Positions 1-8,244 are shown, counted from the first letter of the stretch. The stretch: DNA of 64,000 nt from Eubacterium nodatum ATCC 33099 (GCA_000510425.1 AZKM01000025.1:62001-126000); one strand, 5' to 3'. Translations and numbers: made by a program. The notes: generated by a model from the sequence alone, not told the origin.

Positions 1-212
1 ATATTCTCCACCATAATCGAAACCTCAATTTTACCCCTCTTGGCAAATTTTTTTATTTCTTTCTTTATATAATCCTCTACAAAAGAGTACCTTCTCGACA
101 TTCTAATATTTATATCGCTGTATCTGTGATTTACAGACTTGATTTCCACCGTTATATTTCTCTTGCCATCTGCAAATTCACCACGACCGAAGCCGGTCAT
201 ACTCTTGATCAT
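1..212 (-). CDS. yicC: YicC/YloC family endoribonuclease, N-terminal part
   Basis: Only the first 70 codons lie in the window; the gene runs off the left edge. The start is ATG at 212, with a GGGAGG ribosome site about 7 bases upstream. The protein begins MIKSMTGFGRGE, the hallmark opening of the YicC/YloC family, followed by VEIKSVNHRYSDI and a basic helix. Family knowledge: YicC proteins are stress-associated endoribonucleases that act on small RNAs. In many Firmicutes the gene precedes remA, gmk and rpoZ and lies near rqcH, which fits the divergent rqcH gene here. The C-terminal half is not visible, so catalytic residues cannot be checked. Confidence 0.9.
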   Translation of the reverse strand, partial: MIKSMTGFGRGEFADGKRNITVEIKSVNHRYSDINIRMSRRYSFVEDYIKKEIKKFAKRGKIEVSIMVEN

Positions 213-460
213 ACTCTACCTCCCGGTACAAAATCCTGAAGAACTGCTCATTTGTTCATTTAATTTTATCATATATTAAGAATTTTTCCCATTAAAATTT
301 ATTTTTATTGTATAATTGTGTATATTGATAAAAAAGCGTATGATATGCTTATCGTTCTCTATATTATGACAGTTCAGTCATAGAAAGATAACTATTTACC
401 GTATCTAAGAAATACAATGGTATTAACAATAACATATTGCAGCAGAAAAGGGGATCCAAT

Positions 461-2137
461 ATGGCTTTTGACGGCATAGTAACAATGGCAATGGCGAAAG
501 AAACAGCAGATGAGATTGTTTCGGGGAAAATAGATAAAATCTATCAGCCCGAACCCTCCGAACTGGTTCTTCATATACATACAAAGCAGGGGAAGAAAAA
601 ATTATATGCAACTGTAGACAGCATGTCGGCATCTTTAAGATTTATTGATGAAAATATGGTAAATCCACCTCAACCCCTTTCTTTTTGTATGCTTTTAAGA
701 AAACATATCCAGGGCGGCAGAATAATCTCTGTGGAACAAAACGATTCCGAGCGTATAATAGAAATTTCCATTGAAACTCTAAACGAACTGGGATTCACTG
801 TATCGAAAAAACTTATTTTTGAAATAATGGGAAAACACAGCAATATCGTTCTGATAGATTTAAACACCGGAAAAATTATAGACAGTATCAAACGCATATC
901 TATCGATGTTAACCGTGTACGACAAATTCTGCCGGGGAAAATCTACGAATATCCGCCTGCACAGGATAAAATTCCTTTTAAAAAGGCTTCAAAGACTGAG
1001 ATTGACTTTGGACAGACGCCTAAGCAGATACTTGCCACAATAGGTGGAATCTCACCGTCTATTGCTCAGGAGCTTTCCAGCACAACCCACAGGGCAGATA
1101 AACTGAAATCTATAATCTCAAGCATCGAAACCGGTCGGTATACTCCCAGAGTTTATATTGATTCTGAAGGCACCCCACGCGAGTTTCACATAACAGACTT
1201 ATCAGAATTTGAGGAATCCTGTACCAAAAAAATTTTCGACAAATTAAGCGATGCAATAAGCTGGTATTTTAATCACAAGAGATCATCCAATAGAGCTAGT
1301 CAAAAATCCCACGATTTAGTCAAACATATAAGTTCCACTTTGGAAAAGCTATATCTTAAGGATAAAAGGCTGAAAGAAGATTTACTTGCTGCAGAAAATT
1401 CCGACAAGCTAAGACTTTACGGTGAACTGTTAACTGCAAATATGCATCTGATCAAGCAAGGATCTTCACAAGTAACAGTTACTAATTATTACGATGGAAG
1501 TAATGTTACAATACCCCTGAACCCCAGATTTTCAGCCAATAAAAATGCCCAGATATATTTCAAGCGATTTGGAAAATCCAAAACGGCAGTAAAAGAAAAA
1601 AATATTCAACTAAATGAAAATAATGCAAATATCGACTATCTGGAATCAGTATTGACCTTCCTTAATAACACCGACAGTATACTTGAAATTCAGGATTTGC
1701 GCAGCGAACTTGAGGACTGCGGTTACATTAAACGAAGAAAAAAAGACCGATACGGTAGGAAAAAAAAGTACAAAGCAGATCCAAAAAAATATAAAACTTC
1801 AAATGGGTTAGAAATACTTGTAGGCAGAAACAATAAAGAGAATGACATTTTGACACTGCAGACAGCATCCAAAACAGATTACTGGTTTCATACCAAGGAT
1901 ATTCCGGGTTCCCATGTAATACTGCTTACGAAAGGACAAGAACCTTCCGCAGAAGATATTTACGAAACAGCTTCTATTGCAGCTTATTACAGCAAAGGAA
2001 GAATGTCTTCAAATGTTCCTGTGGATTATGTAAAAGTCAGATATGTAAAAAAACCATCCGGTGCAAAGCCGGGAATGGTAATATTCACCCATAATAGTAC
2101 CGTTTGGATTGACCCGAAGGATCCCACCGACACCTAA
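461..2137 (+). CDS. rqcH: RqcH / NFACT-family ribosome quality control protein (fibronectin-binding protein homologue)
   Basis: Bacterial NEMF/Rqc2 homologue (YloA, FbpA). In the family it binds stalled 50S subunits with peptidyl-tRNA, recruits tRNA-Ala and adds C-terminal alanine tails that mark the chain for degradation. ATG at 461 is preferred because AAAGGGGA lies just upstream; an in-frame TTG at 437 has no ribosome site. The protein is 558 residues. The NFACT-N domain carries FCMLLRKHIQGG near 75-86, a helical middle includes LYGELLTANMHLIKQG, and the NFACT-R domain from about 446 contains WFHTKDIPGSHV. A lysine-rich linker precedes NFACT-R. At the position of the tRNA-contacting Asp97-Arg98 of B. 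subtilis RqcH this protein has Glu97-Arg98. The gene converges on the alarmone synthetase, with overlapping stop codons. Confidence 0.95.
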   Translation: MAFDGIVTMAMAKETADEIVSGKIDKIYQPEPSELVLHIHTKQGKKKLYATVDSMSASLRFIDENMVNPPQPLSFCMLLRKHIQGGRIISVEQNDSERIIEISIETLNELGFTVSKKLIFEIMGKHSNIVLIDLNTGKIIDSIKRISIDVNRVRQILPGKIYEYPPAQDKIPFKKASKTEIDFGQTPKQILATIGGISPSIAQELSSTTHRADKLKSIISSIETGRYTPRVYIDSEGTPREFHITDLSEFEESCTKKIFDKLSDAISWYFNHKRSSNRASQKSHDLVKHISSTLEKLYLKDKRLKEDLLAAENSDKLRLYGELLTANMHLIKQGSSQVTVTNYYDGSNVTIPLNPRFSANKNAQIYFKRFGKSKTAVKEKNIQLNENNANIDYLESVLTFLNNTDSILEIQDLRSELEDCGYIKRRKKDRYGRKKKYKADPKKYKTSNGLEILVGRNNKENDILTLQTASKTDYWFHTKDIPGSHVILLTKGQEPSAEDIYETASIAAYYSKGRMSSNVPVDYVKVRYVKKPSGAKPGMVIFTHNSTVWIDPKDPTDT

Positions 2138-2817
2138 ACTGTCGGTCCTAATTTTTCCTTGATGGCAAGCATTCTTCTATCAGTATCTGCAATTGTATCT
2201 GCACATGCCTTTAGTTCAGTTGCAATGGCGTCTGCCTTTTCTTTAGGTAGACCCTTTTTATATCTAATCTGGTGTTCAAGGCTTGCCCAAAAGTCCATTG
2301 CAACAGTTCTGATCTGAACTTCAACTCGCATAGGTTTCTTTTCCCTGGCGAAGAATACCGGCACCTCTAAAATCATGTGAAAACTTCTGTAACCGTTTGC
2401 CTTAGGATTTTTGATATAGTCCTTAACCTCTATCAGCTTAATATCATCCTGTCTGGCGAGCATCCTTGCAACCTTATAAATGTCATCTATAAACGCACAT
2501 ATCACCCTTATACCTGCCACATCATTCAGGTTTTCTTCCACAGATTCAATACTTATTTCATTCCCCTGCCTTAAGAGTTTACCGTAAATACTCGCAGGTT
2601 TCTTTAATCTGGAATTAATCGAAGTAATCGGGTTATCATCCTGTGTAAGAGATAACTCGGCATTTAATATTTCAAGTTTTGTCTGTATCTCTCTTATTGC
2701 CGATTCGTACCGCATCATCAAAAGCTCAAAATCTTCAAATCCCAGCAAAATATCTTCGGGATGATTCGGCATGCCGTCGGCTAAAACATTTTTTTCAACT
2801 TTACTAACTGTATTCAT
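2134..2817 (-). CDS. Small alarmone synthetase (RelQ/YjbM-type GTP pyrophosphokinase)
   Basis: A 227-residue single-domain (p)ppGpp synthetase that transfers pyrophosphate from ATP to GTP or GDP in the cytosol. RelA/SpoT synthetase motifs occur in order: SRLKKPASIYGK at 69-80 (substrate-binding basic stretch), DVAGIR at 99-104, KDYIKNPKANGYRSFH at 132-147, and EVQIRT...DFWASLEH at 166-182 with the catalytic acidic residue in VEVQIRT. There is no HD hydrolase, TGS or ACT domain, and the length fits the RelQ class rather than full-length Rel. The ribosome site is GGGAGA before ATG 2817. The stop overlaps that of rqcH, so the two converge with no intergenic terminator. Homologues form tetramers; that cannot be seen here. 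Confidence 0.9.
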   Translation of the reverse strand: MNTVSKVEKNVLADGMPNHPEDILLGFEDFELLMMRYESAIREIQTKLEILNAELSLTQDDNPITSINSRLKKPASIYGKLLRQGNEISIESVEENLNDVAGIRVICAFIDDIYKVARMLARQDDIKLIEVKDYIKNPKANGYRSFHMILEVPVFFAREKKPMRVEVQIRTVAMDFWASLEHQIRYKKGLPKEKADAIATELKACADTIADTDRRMLAIKEKLGPTV

Positions 2818-2960
2818 CTTTTTTCTCCCATTAAAGCCTAAAAAACAACATATTAAATAGGAATCTATACATATCTAAAACAACAGGTTGATTTCCCCAT
2901 ACTGAAGCTATAAGTTATGGTTACAACATTGTTTCATACAATCTATACAAGGAGGATTCC

Positions 2961-3101
2961 ATGAAATGTAAGTGTTCCCTTTGTGGGATTATTCAAAACA
3001 GCACTGCTTTCAAGGCAGGCGCAATATGTGAAAACTGTTTAAACTTAATTAAACAAAGTAACTTCAGCAGCCCCACTGAGGCTGTAAATACAATACGATA
3101 A
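2961..3101 (+). CDS. 46-residue zinc-ribbon microprotein
   Basis: A short reading frame with an excellent ribosome site, GGAGG, six bases before ATG 2961. The product has four or five cysteines in a ribbon-like arrangement: CKCSLC near residues 3-8 and CENC at 23-26, spaced about 15 residues apart as in treble-clef or rubredoxin-like knuckles. It ends with a short polar tail, and a compact terminator follows downstream. I do not recognise a named family. Very small CxxC...CxxC proteins often bind zinc and act as regulatory or ribosome-associated factors, but no specific function is supported. It stands alone between two minus-strand genes. Confidence 0.6.
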   Translation: MKCKCSLCGIIQNSTAFKAGAICENCLNLIKQSNFSSPTEAVNTIR

Positions 3102-3180
3102 AAAATATTAAACAGCATCCTATCAATATAATAATTCTTTTTAAAATACTGTTCAAACACTTAACCATAAGTATGAAACG

Positions 3181-3240
3181 ATGATAAAAGCGCCGAAAGG
3201 CGTTTTTTTGTTATAACGACCGAAAGGTGTTTTTTATCAT
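3181..3240. terminator. Bidirectional terminator with nested GAAA hairpins
   Basis: CGCC-GAAA-GGCG at 3191-3202 is followed by seven T on the plus strand, ending the zinc-ribbon transcript. A second ACC-GAAA-GGT hairpin with a T run lies at about 3220-3235. ATGATAAAA at 3181-3189 pairs with TTTTATCAT at 3232-3240, enclosing both hairpins. On the minus strand the complement also ends in T-rich sequence, so the element can serve the rluD transcript too. Confidence 0.75.
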
Positions 3241-3288
3241 TATGAAGAAGCTTTTGCACAGCCTAAACCTATCAGTCTGCATCAACTC

Positions 3289-4158
3289 CTACTGATTTTC
3301 ATTTCTCAACTTATTTAAAATCTTCTCAAATTCTTCAGGTATATCTGCCTTGAATTCCATATATTCACCTGTTACCGGGTGAACAAATCCTAAAACCGCT
3401 GCATGAAGAAGCTGTCCATCGGTATTAAAATTTCGTTTCTTTGAACCGTAAATCGGATCACCCACAAGGGGGTGCTTGATATATGCCATATGAACCCGTA
3501 TTTGGTGGGTTCTTCCTGTTTCCAACCGACATTCCACCAAAGTATAATCTCCGAATCGTTCCATCACCCTAAAGTGAGTAACCGCCTTCTTAGAATTAAG
3601 TCCGTTTACAGTTTTCTTCAACCTATTTTTGCCGTCTCTGCCTATAGGCAAATCTATAGTCCCCTCATCTTGTCTGAAGTTATCTTGAACCAAGGCATAG
3701 TATCTTCGCACTATGGTGTGTTCATATAACTGCCCGGACAGCGAAATATGTGCTCTGTCAGTTTTAGCCACCATGAGAAGCCCACTTGTATCCTTATCTA
3801 TTCTATGTACTATCCCGGGTCTGACCACCCCGTTTATTGATGAAAGTCTATCTCCGCAGTGGTGCATTATAGCATTGACCAATGTTCCATCGTGGTTTCC
3901 TACAGCCGGGTGTACTACCATTCCCGCAGGCTTGTTTACAATTAGAATGTCATCGTCCTCGTATACTATATTCAAAGGGATATTCTGAGGTTCAATTTCC
4001 AGCTTCTTCGGCTCCGGAACGGACACCTCGATCCTATCTCCTGACTTCACTTTATATTTTTTCATGCCGCATTGGACTGAATTCACTCTAACTGCACCTA
4101 TGTCAAACAATCTCTGTGCATGGGATCTGGAAAGCTCATCAATAAGTTCAGCCAACAC
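3289..4158 (-). CDS. rluD: RluD-type 23S rRNA pseudouridine synthase
   Basis: Converts uridines to pseudouridine in 23S rRNA (RluD/YlyB group). From GTG 4158 the visible protein is 289 residues. It has the end of an S4 RNA-binding domain, then the catalytic core with HRIDKDTSG at about 118-126, where the aspartate after HRI is the nucleophile, plus RTHQIRVH and GDPIYG. The frame continues upstream of GTG 4158 through typical S4 sequence (KYADKRLD) to the end of lspA, but has no ATG, GTG or TTG there. The best-supported true start is a non-standard ATT at 4215, about eight bases after AGAGG, which would add 19 residues. The gene follows lspA directly and ends the long operon before a strong terminator. 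Confidence 0.9.
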   Translation of the reverse strand: MLAELIDELSRSHAQRLFDIGAVRVNSVQCGMKKYKVKSGDRIEVSVPEPKKLEIEPQNIPLNIVYEDDDILIVNKPAGMVVHPAVGNHDGTLVNAIMHHCGDRLSSINGVVRPGIVHRIDKDTSGLLMVAKTDRAHISLSGQLYEHTIVRRYYALVQDNFRQDEGTIDLPIGRDGKNRLKKTVNGLNSKKAVTHFRVMERFGDYTLVECRLETGRTHQIRVHMAYIKHPLVGDPIYGSKKRNFNTDGQLLHAAVLGFVHPVTGEYMEFKADIPEEFEKILNKLRNENQ

Positions 4159-4220
4159 AGTATCAAGTCTCTTATCAGCATATTTTTCAGTTATCTCAAA
4201 TGTATACTTCTTAATCCTTA

Positions 4221-4676
4221 CTACCTCTTTATTCCTTTTAATTTATCCTCTAAGCAGACTAGTGCTACTATGGAAAAGCAGCCCAGACAAATACTTATAT
4301 CCGCAACATTAAACACCGGCGAAAAAAAAGAAAGTGAAAACATATCGGTGACAGTACCGAAAAAAACTCTGTCTGCTACATTTCCAAGTCCGCCTGCCGC
4401 AACTAAAGAAAGTGAATATTTGTATCCTTTATGCAGCTTTTCATTCATTCCTATTACCATCAATATTCCGACTGAAATTATAGCTGAAATCACGGCTAGA
4501 ATAAATGTGCTTTCTGCAAAACTTCCCCAAGCGGCACCACTGTTAGATATATTTGTGATTTCAAAAATCCCGGATATTATATTTATTCTCTCACCGACTG
4601 CAAGCGTCGTTCTTATCTTATATTTTACAATCTGATCCAGTATAAGAATTATGATTACTGTAAAATAATATTTCAT
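4221..4676 (-). CDS. lspA: Lipoprotein signal peptidase (signal peptidase II)
   Basis: Integral membrane aspartyl protease that removes signal peptides from prolipoproteins after diacylglyceryl modification. It is 151 residues from ATG 4676 and begins MKYYFTVIIILILDQ, the usual first membrane helix with the conserved Asp. Conserved blocks are NISNSGAAWG near 42-51, GGLGNVADR at 95-103, then TVTD (catalytic Asp111) and FNVAD (catalytic Asp126). Four hydrophobic helices are visible. An ATG at 4712 is in frame but would add an unusual polar leader. The GGAGG ribosome site lies 30 bases before ATG 4676, separated from it by an 18-base perfect hairpin. The stop codon overlaps the upstream end of the rluD frame. 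Confidence 0.95.
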   Translation of the reverse strand: MKYYFTVIIILILDQIVKYKIRTTLAVGERINIISGIFEITNISNSGAAWGSFAESTFILAVISAIISVGILMVIGMNEKLHKGYKYSLSLVAAGGLGNVADRVFFGTVTDMFSLSFFSPVFNVADISICLGCFSIVALVCLEDKLKGIKR

Positions 4677-4687
4677 AAATAAATACA

Positions 4688-4705
4688 CGGGGCAAAATTG
4701 CCCCG
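4688..4705 (-). promoter_or_regulatory. Hairpin between ribosome site and start of lspA
   Basis: CGGGGCAA (4688-4695) and TTGCCCCG (4698-4705) form a perfect 8-bp stem with a two-base centre, directly after GGAGG (4706-4710) and 11 bases before ATG 4676. If folded, it would bring the ribosome site to near-normal distance from the start. It could equally act as a partial intercistronic stop after divIVA. Confidence 0.55.
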
Positions 4706-4713
4706 CCTCCATT

Positions 4714-5685
4714 TTATTCTTCTGATTCCGGTGCCACTTCCAAATTCCGATTCATCTCTTCTCTCGTAATAACCACGGTGCTTCCATCGCTGTTAAATGA
4801 ATCTTCGTCTTTATCCTTGGGCAAAACGATATCTGATAAAGTTGTTTTCTCATGTTCTGAAATATTTTCGGTTTCCTTAGCTGTTCTGATCGTCTCTTCC
4901 TGTGCTCCTGCTTCTGATATGTTTTCTGGTTTTTCCGAAAGCTCCGGTTCACCGAATAAACCTGCCTCAACAGCAGGATCAACCAACGTCTTTTCTTCCA
5001 GTGGCTTGTTCTCTGCACTTTTCAAAATATTAGGATCAAGGTCCTCAATGTCTGCAGATTCACGGGCTTCAGATGAAGGTTCATCGCCGGTCAAGGTCTC
5101 TTTCATACGAATTTTTTCTAAAGCGTTTGAATCTAAGACTACAGTTTTATCCCCGAGATTAGCCACCTCAGCCTCAGTTTTATTCCCCTCCGGCATGGTC
5201 ATAGATGCCGGAAAAAAGTCTTCACGAAGATCACTGAACCAATCTTCAGCTTTTCCATCCAGTTTGTTAAGCTCATCTGTAAGCATATCCTTGTACTTAA
5301 TCTTAAGACCTGCGATATTAGCCTTCAAAGTTTTACTTTCTTCTTTTAACGATGCTATAGAATCATGAGCCTCAGATATGATATCCGCTGCCTCTGTCTT
5401 GGCATTCTTGACGATTATCTCCGCGCGTTTTTCCGCACTTGCCGATATATCATTCATCAACAGTCTGGCTCTTTCTAAAGTTTTCATCAAGTTTTTTTCT
5501 TTTTCTCCGGCAGAATCCAGCTCTTTTTTCATATCTGCCAAAAGTCTCTTCTGTTTGTGATTTTCACTAATCAAAGCTTCCATATCCAACATAATTTCAT
5601 CTAGAAACTGATCAACCTCTTCCTTTTTGTAACCTTTAATTCCCGAAGAAAATACTTTTTCCTCAATATCTCTAGGTGTTATCAT
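4714..5685 (-). CDS. divIVA: DivIVA-domain cell division / polar growth protein
   Basis: A 323-residue DivIVA/GpsB-type scaffold that binds curved membrane and organises division or polar machinery. The N-terminus, MITPRDIEEKVFSSGIKGYK, is the family's membrane-binding segment, followed by KEEVDQFLDEI. Coiled coil extends over roughly residues 30-165. The C-terminal half (about 170-323) is very acidic and repetitive in E, D, S and K, without recognisable domains, and makes the protein longer than B. subtilis DivIVA (about 160 residues). The neighbours yggT, sepF and yggS form the classic Gram-positive ylm division cluster. The acidic tail may be a partner-binding or phosphorylated region; that is inference. 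Confidence 0.93.
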   Translation of the reverse strand: MITPRDIEEKVFSSGIKGYKKEEVDQFLDEIMLDMEALISENHKQKRLLADMKKELDSAGEKEKNLMKTLERARLLMNDISASAEKRAEIIVKNAKTEAADIISEAHDSIASLKEESKTLKANIAGLKIKYKDMLTDELNKLDGKAEDWFSDLREDFFPASMTMPEGNKTEAEVANLGDKTVVLDSNALEKIRMKETLTGDEPSSEARESADIEDLDPNILKSAENKPLEEKTLVDPAVEAGLFGEPELSEKPENISEAGAQEETIRTAKETENISEHEKTTLSDIVLPKDKDEDSFNSDGSTVVITREEMNRNLEVAPESEE

Positions 5686-5699
5686 GATTATCCCCTTTG

Positions 5700-5999
5700 T
5701 TAAAACAATACTTTATAGACGATGATTAAAACGATTCGTTCTGTGATTTGAATCAGGAAAAATGCCAAAAGCACCGAAAAATCAAACATTCCGGTATTGA
5801 ATCTCTGCAAAAGTTTCCTGCACGGTGCGACAAACGGCTCTGTAAGCTCTGTGCATATCTCATATATCCTAATCAAAGCAGGGTTTCCATAAGACCCTGA
5901 AGAACCCGCTACAAACCAGCTCAAAATCGCTCTGCCTAAAAGCAGATAAATTAAAACTCTGAAAAACCAACTTATTGCACGTGATAAAACTAATTCCAA
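5700..5999 (-). CDS. YggT family membrane protein (YlmG)
   Basis: A 99-residue protein with two hydrophobic segments, one at the N-terminus around LIYLLLGRAILSWF and one near the C-terminus around FSVLLAFFLIQI. The central CRKLLQRFNTGMFDFSVLL resembles the conserved YGGT motif region (P-x-x-G-x-x-D-x-S). Family members in the ylm cluster are linked to septum placement or osmotic tolerance; the biochemical role is not established. It lies between sepF and divIVA with 4- and 14-base gaps, so it is co-transcribed. Confidence 0.88.
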   Translation of the reverse strand: MELVLSRAISWFFRVLIYLLLGRAILSWFVAGSSGSYGNPALIRIYEICTELTEPFVAPCRKLLQRFNTGMFDFSVLLAFFLIQITERIVLIIVYKVLF

Positions 6000-6003
6000 T
6001 GTC

Positions 6004-6546
6004 CTACCTCCATGGGCTATCTGATTTTTTCAACGGATCCTCCACAATGTCGTAGCCCACCGAATCTTCTGTAATTTTTCCCGCAATATCAACGCTCTCC
6101 GGTGCGAAAATAAAAATATTATTTGCAACTTTTTCGACATTTCCATTAAGGGCATATGTTGCTCCACTCAAAAAATCAAAAATTTTACGAGCAAGTTCCA
6201 TATCAATTCTTTCTAAATTGATGATTACAGGTTTCTTACTCTTTAGACTGTCAACCAGCCTTGGGCACTCCTCAAATGATTTCGGCTCAAGCAATACCAT
6301 TTTGAAAGAGCTTGTACTTGTAACCGTAAACCTTCTCTCCTTCTTGCCGGAAATCTGAGACGAGGCAGATGATGCAGAAGCATATCTTTCTGATGATTTA
6401 AGAGGTGCCGCTTTTTCAGTTTCAATATCCCGCTTACCGCTTTTCTTCGCTATTTTTGCCTTCTCTGCTTCAATCTCTTCTTCGGTGATCTCATCATCAA
6501 GTTCTTCTATTCCAATCATCTTCTTTAGTGAATCGCCAATGCTCAT
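6004..6546 (-). CDS. sepF: SepF cell division protein
   Basis: FtsZ-binding protein that bundles FtsZ filaments and tethers them to membrane. The 180-residue chain starts MSIGDSLKKMIG, an amphipathic membrane anchor. A charged, flexible linker rich in E, K, S and A follows (about 17-75). The globular SepF domain (about 80-170) has VLLEPKSFEECPRLVDSLK and VIINLERIDMELARKIFDFLSG, with the family's conserved NLER, a central G and IFIFAP near the end. The gene order with yggS and yggT is the conserved Gram-positive arrangement. This linker is longer than in many homologues. Confidence 0.95.
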   Translation of the reverse strand: MSIGDSLKKMIGIEELDDEITEEEIEAEKAKIAKKSGKRDIETEKAAPLKSSERYASASSASSQISGKKERRFTVTSTSSFKMVLLEPKSFEECPRLVDSLKSKKPVIINLERIDMELARKIFDFLSGATYALNGNVEKVANNIFIFAPESVDIAGKITEDSVGYDIVEDPLKKSDSPWR

Positions 6547-6564
6547 AATAATTCCCTCCTAATT

Positions 6565-7269
6565 TTATCTTTCTTCTTTTCTGTAATCACGATTACCGAA
6601 AATAGCAGTTCCGACTCTGATCAGATTTGAGCCTTCTTCCACGGCAACCTGAAAGTCGTTAGTCATACCCATTGATAGATATTGAAAATCCACTTTCTCA
6701 TTTTTTACCTCTGAATACTTATCATAAATCTTTTTGACAGCTGCAAAGTATGGTCTTGCATCATCCACATTTTCTTCGTAGGGTGCAATGCACATAAGAC
6801 CCCTAATCCTCAGATTACTACACTCTTCAGCAATCTGAGAAATAAGTTCCTCTGTTTCCTCTGTCGTTATACCGAATTTATTTTCATCCCGAGCGGAATT
6901 AACCTGCACCAGAATATCCATGGTCAAATCATGCTGCTTCGCCCTCTTATCAATTTCTTTTGCAAGTTTTAGACTGTCTACGGAATGAATCATAGAAACC
7001 TTATCGATAATGTATTTAACCTTATTTCTCTGTAAGTGACCTATTAAATGCCACCTGACAGGTTTAACATCATCGTACTTATCCACAATTTCCTGAACCT
7101 TGTTTTCTCCTATATCTGTAATCCCGGCATCAATAGCCTCATTTATTTCATTGGCATCATGCAGCTTCGTCACCGCAACCAAAAGAACATCTTCCTCCTG
7201 TCTTCCGGAAATTTCTGCCGCCCTTCCTTTGAGCTTCTGTATGTATTCGATATTCGATTTAATTGACAT
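6565..7269 (-). CDS. YggS/PLPBP pyridoxal phosphate homeostasis protein
   Basis: A 234-residue alanine-racemase-fold PLP carrier (YlmE/PROSC). It balances free PLP and amino-acid pools and has no known catalytic turnover. Residues VAVTK at 31-35 contain the PLP lysine (Lys35). Further family blocks are GENKVQEIVDKY, WHLIGHLQRNKVKYI, IHSVDSL, the FGI near the mid-barrel, and LSMGMTNDF followed by a C-terminal GTAIFG phosphate-binding segment. The gene starts at ATG 7269 immediately after two in-frame-adjacent TGA codons that end the repaired HlyD-like gene, indicating translational coupling. It is part of the ylm division cluster. Confidence 0.95.
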   Translation of the reverse strand: MSIKSNIEYIQKLKGRAAEISGRQEEDVLLVAVTKLHDANEINEAIDAGITDIGENKVQEIVDKYDDVKPVRWHLIGHLQRNKVKYIIDKVSMIHSVDSLKLAKEIDKRAKQHDLTMDILVQVNSARDENKFGITTEETEELISQIAEECSNLRIRGLMCIAPYEENVDDARPYFAAVKKIYDKYSEVKNEKVDFQYLSMGMTNDFQVAVEEGSNLIRVGTAIFGNRDYRKEER

Positions 7270-7273
7270 ATCA

Positions 7274-8244
7274 TCACCCTTTTTTCAGTATTTCATCGTA
7301 GGTTCTAACTGTATAGCAAATGTTTCCGTTTTCGTCATAAAAAAGCGATTTATTTATGACTGATTTCTCTCCATCCGTTGCTATAACTCGTACCGGTGTG
7401 AATTTATATCTGCCGTTATTCTGCTTGACATATACCCCGGTCTTTCCATTTTTTTGGTTAAACTGGTGTTATAAATCAGAAGACCGTTTGCCTTTGCTGT
7501 CAAAATTTTAATTTTCGCCATTCTGATTGTGGTAAAGCCCTTAAAAAAATAATCGGACTTAAATACCAGTTTCACTTTATTGCTCTCATCCTTCATGGAA
7601 ACCAACGTTGCTCTTATATCATGTTTACCGTCAATCACGGCAGAATATTTGGTTCCCACCTTATATCTGTCCTCATGATTTTTGGGTATATAATTCACAA
7701 AATACCATGCCGATCTGTCTACAATCTTAAAAACCGGATCATCTGAACTAACATCTTTCCTTGCAAGCTCAACGGGGTCATCAAGATCAAGTCTTTTGAA
7801 ATCATTGAATTCCTTCTTTACAATTTTTTCCGGAGTGAATGCAGCTTCATTTCCGTCCACAAAATAGGTTACTATACCTTCTTCATCTGCTTCAAAAGAG
7901 TCGGTAAATACCCCTGCCTTGCCTATGTTCTCTCTTATACCTTTATAAGCTCTCTTTGGGGAACTGTCCTTTCCCTTGGATATTTCCATGACTTTGGTAC
8001 CTCTGCGAACCAAGACGCCCTCTGCAATATACCTGTTTTCTTCACCACTTACATTTGAAAAGTAGACCTTCTCATTTCTCACAAAATATCCTGCAACCTC
8101 GTCTGCAACTTCCAAGTTACCATACTCTGCCACATAAGAAAACTTAAGTGCTCCTGTAACCTTTGGAATCACATATATTATTGCATACAGTATTAAAAAA
8201 ACAGTTATGAATACCAGAATAGGTTTATTCTTAAACTTTTCCAT
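7274..8244 (-). CDS. HlyD-like membrane-anchored protein of the division cluster, frameshifted near the 3' end
   Basis: The uninterrupted frame gives 287 residues ending at 7381. It has one N-terminal membrane helix (residues 8-27), then an extracellular region resembling membrane-fusion (HlyD/biotinyl-lipoyl-like) proteins that sit beside sepF in Clostridia. After LLIYNTSL the frame shows signs of breakage. At a run of seven A (plus-strand T at 7449-7455), shifting by one base opens about 62 further codons that read sensibly (YVKQNNGRYKFTPVRVIA then DGEKSVINKSLFYDENG) and stop at 7274, five bases before yggS. The unshifted frame instead ends in unconvincing sequence. I infer one full-length gene with one A missing. 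Function is unproven; a role as an envelope scaffold in division is inferred from context. Confidence 0.7.

Noticed and set aside
437..460. TTG at 437 as an earlier start of rqcH
   Set aside because: No ribosome site; ATG 461 has AAAGGGGA at proper distance and gives the usual N-terminus.
4778..5560. Long serine-rich plus-strand frames opposite divIVA
   Set aside because: Antisense shadow of the acidic DivIVA coding sequence; no start signals or family resemblance.
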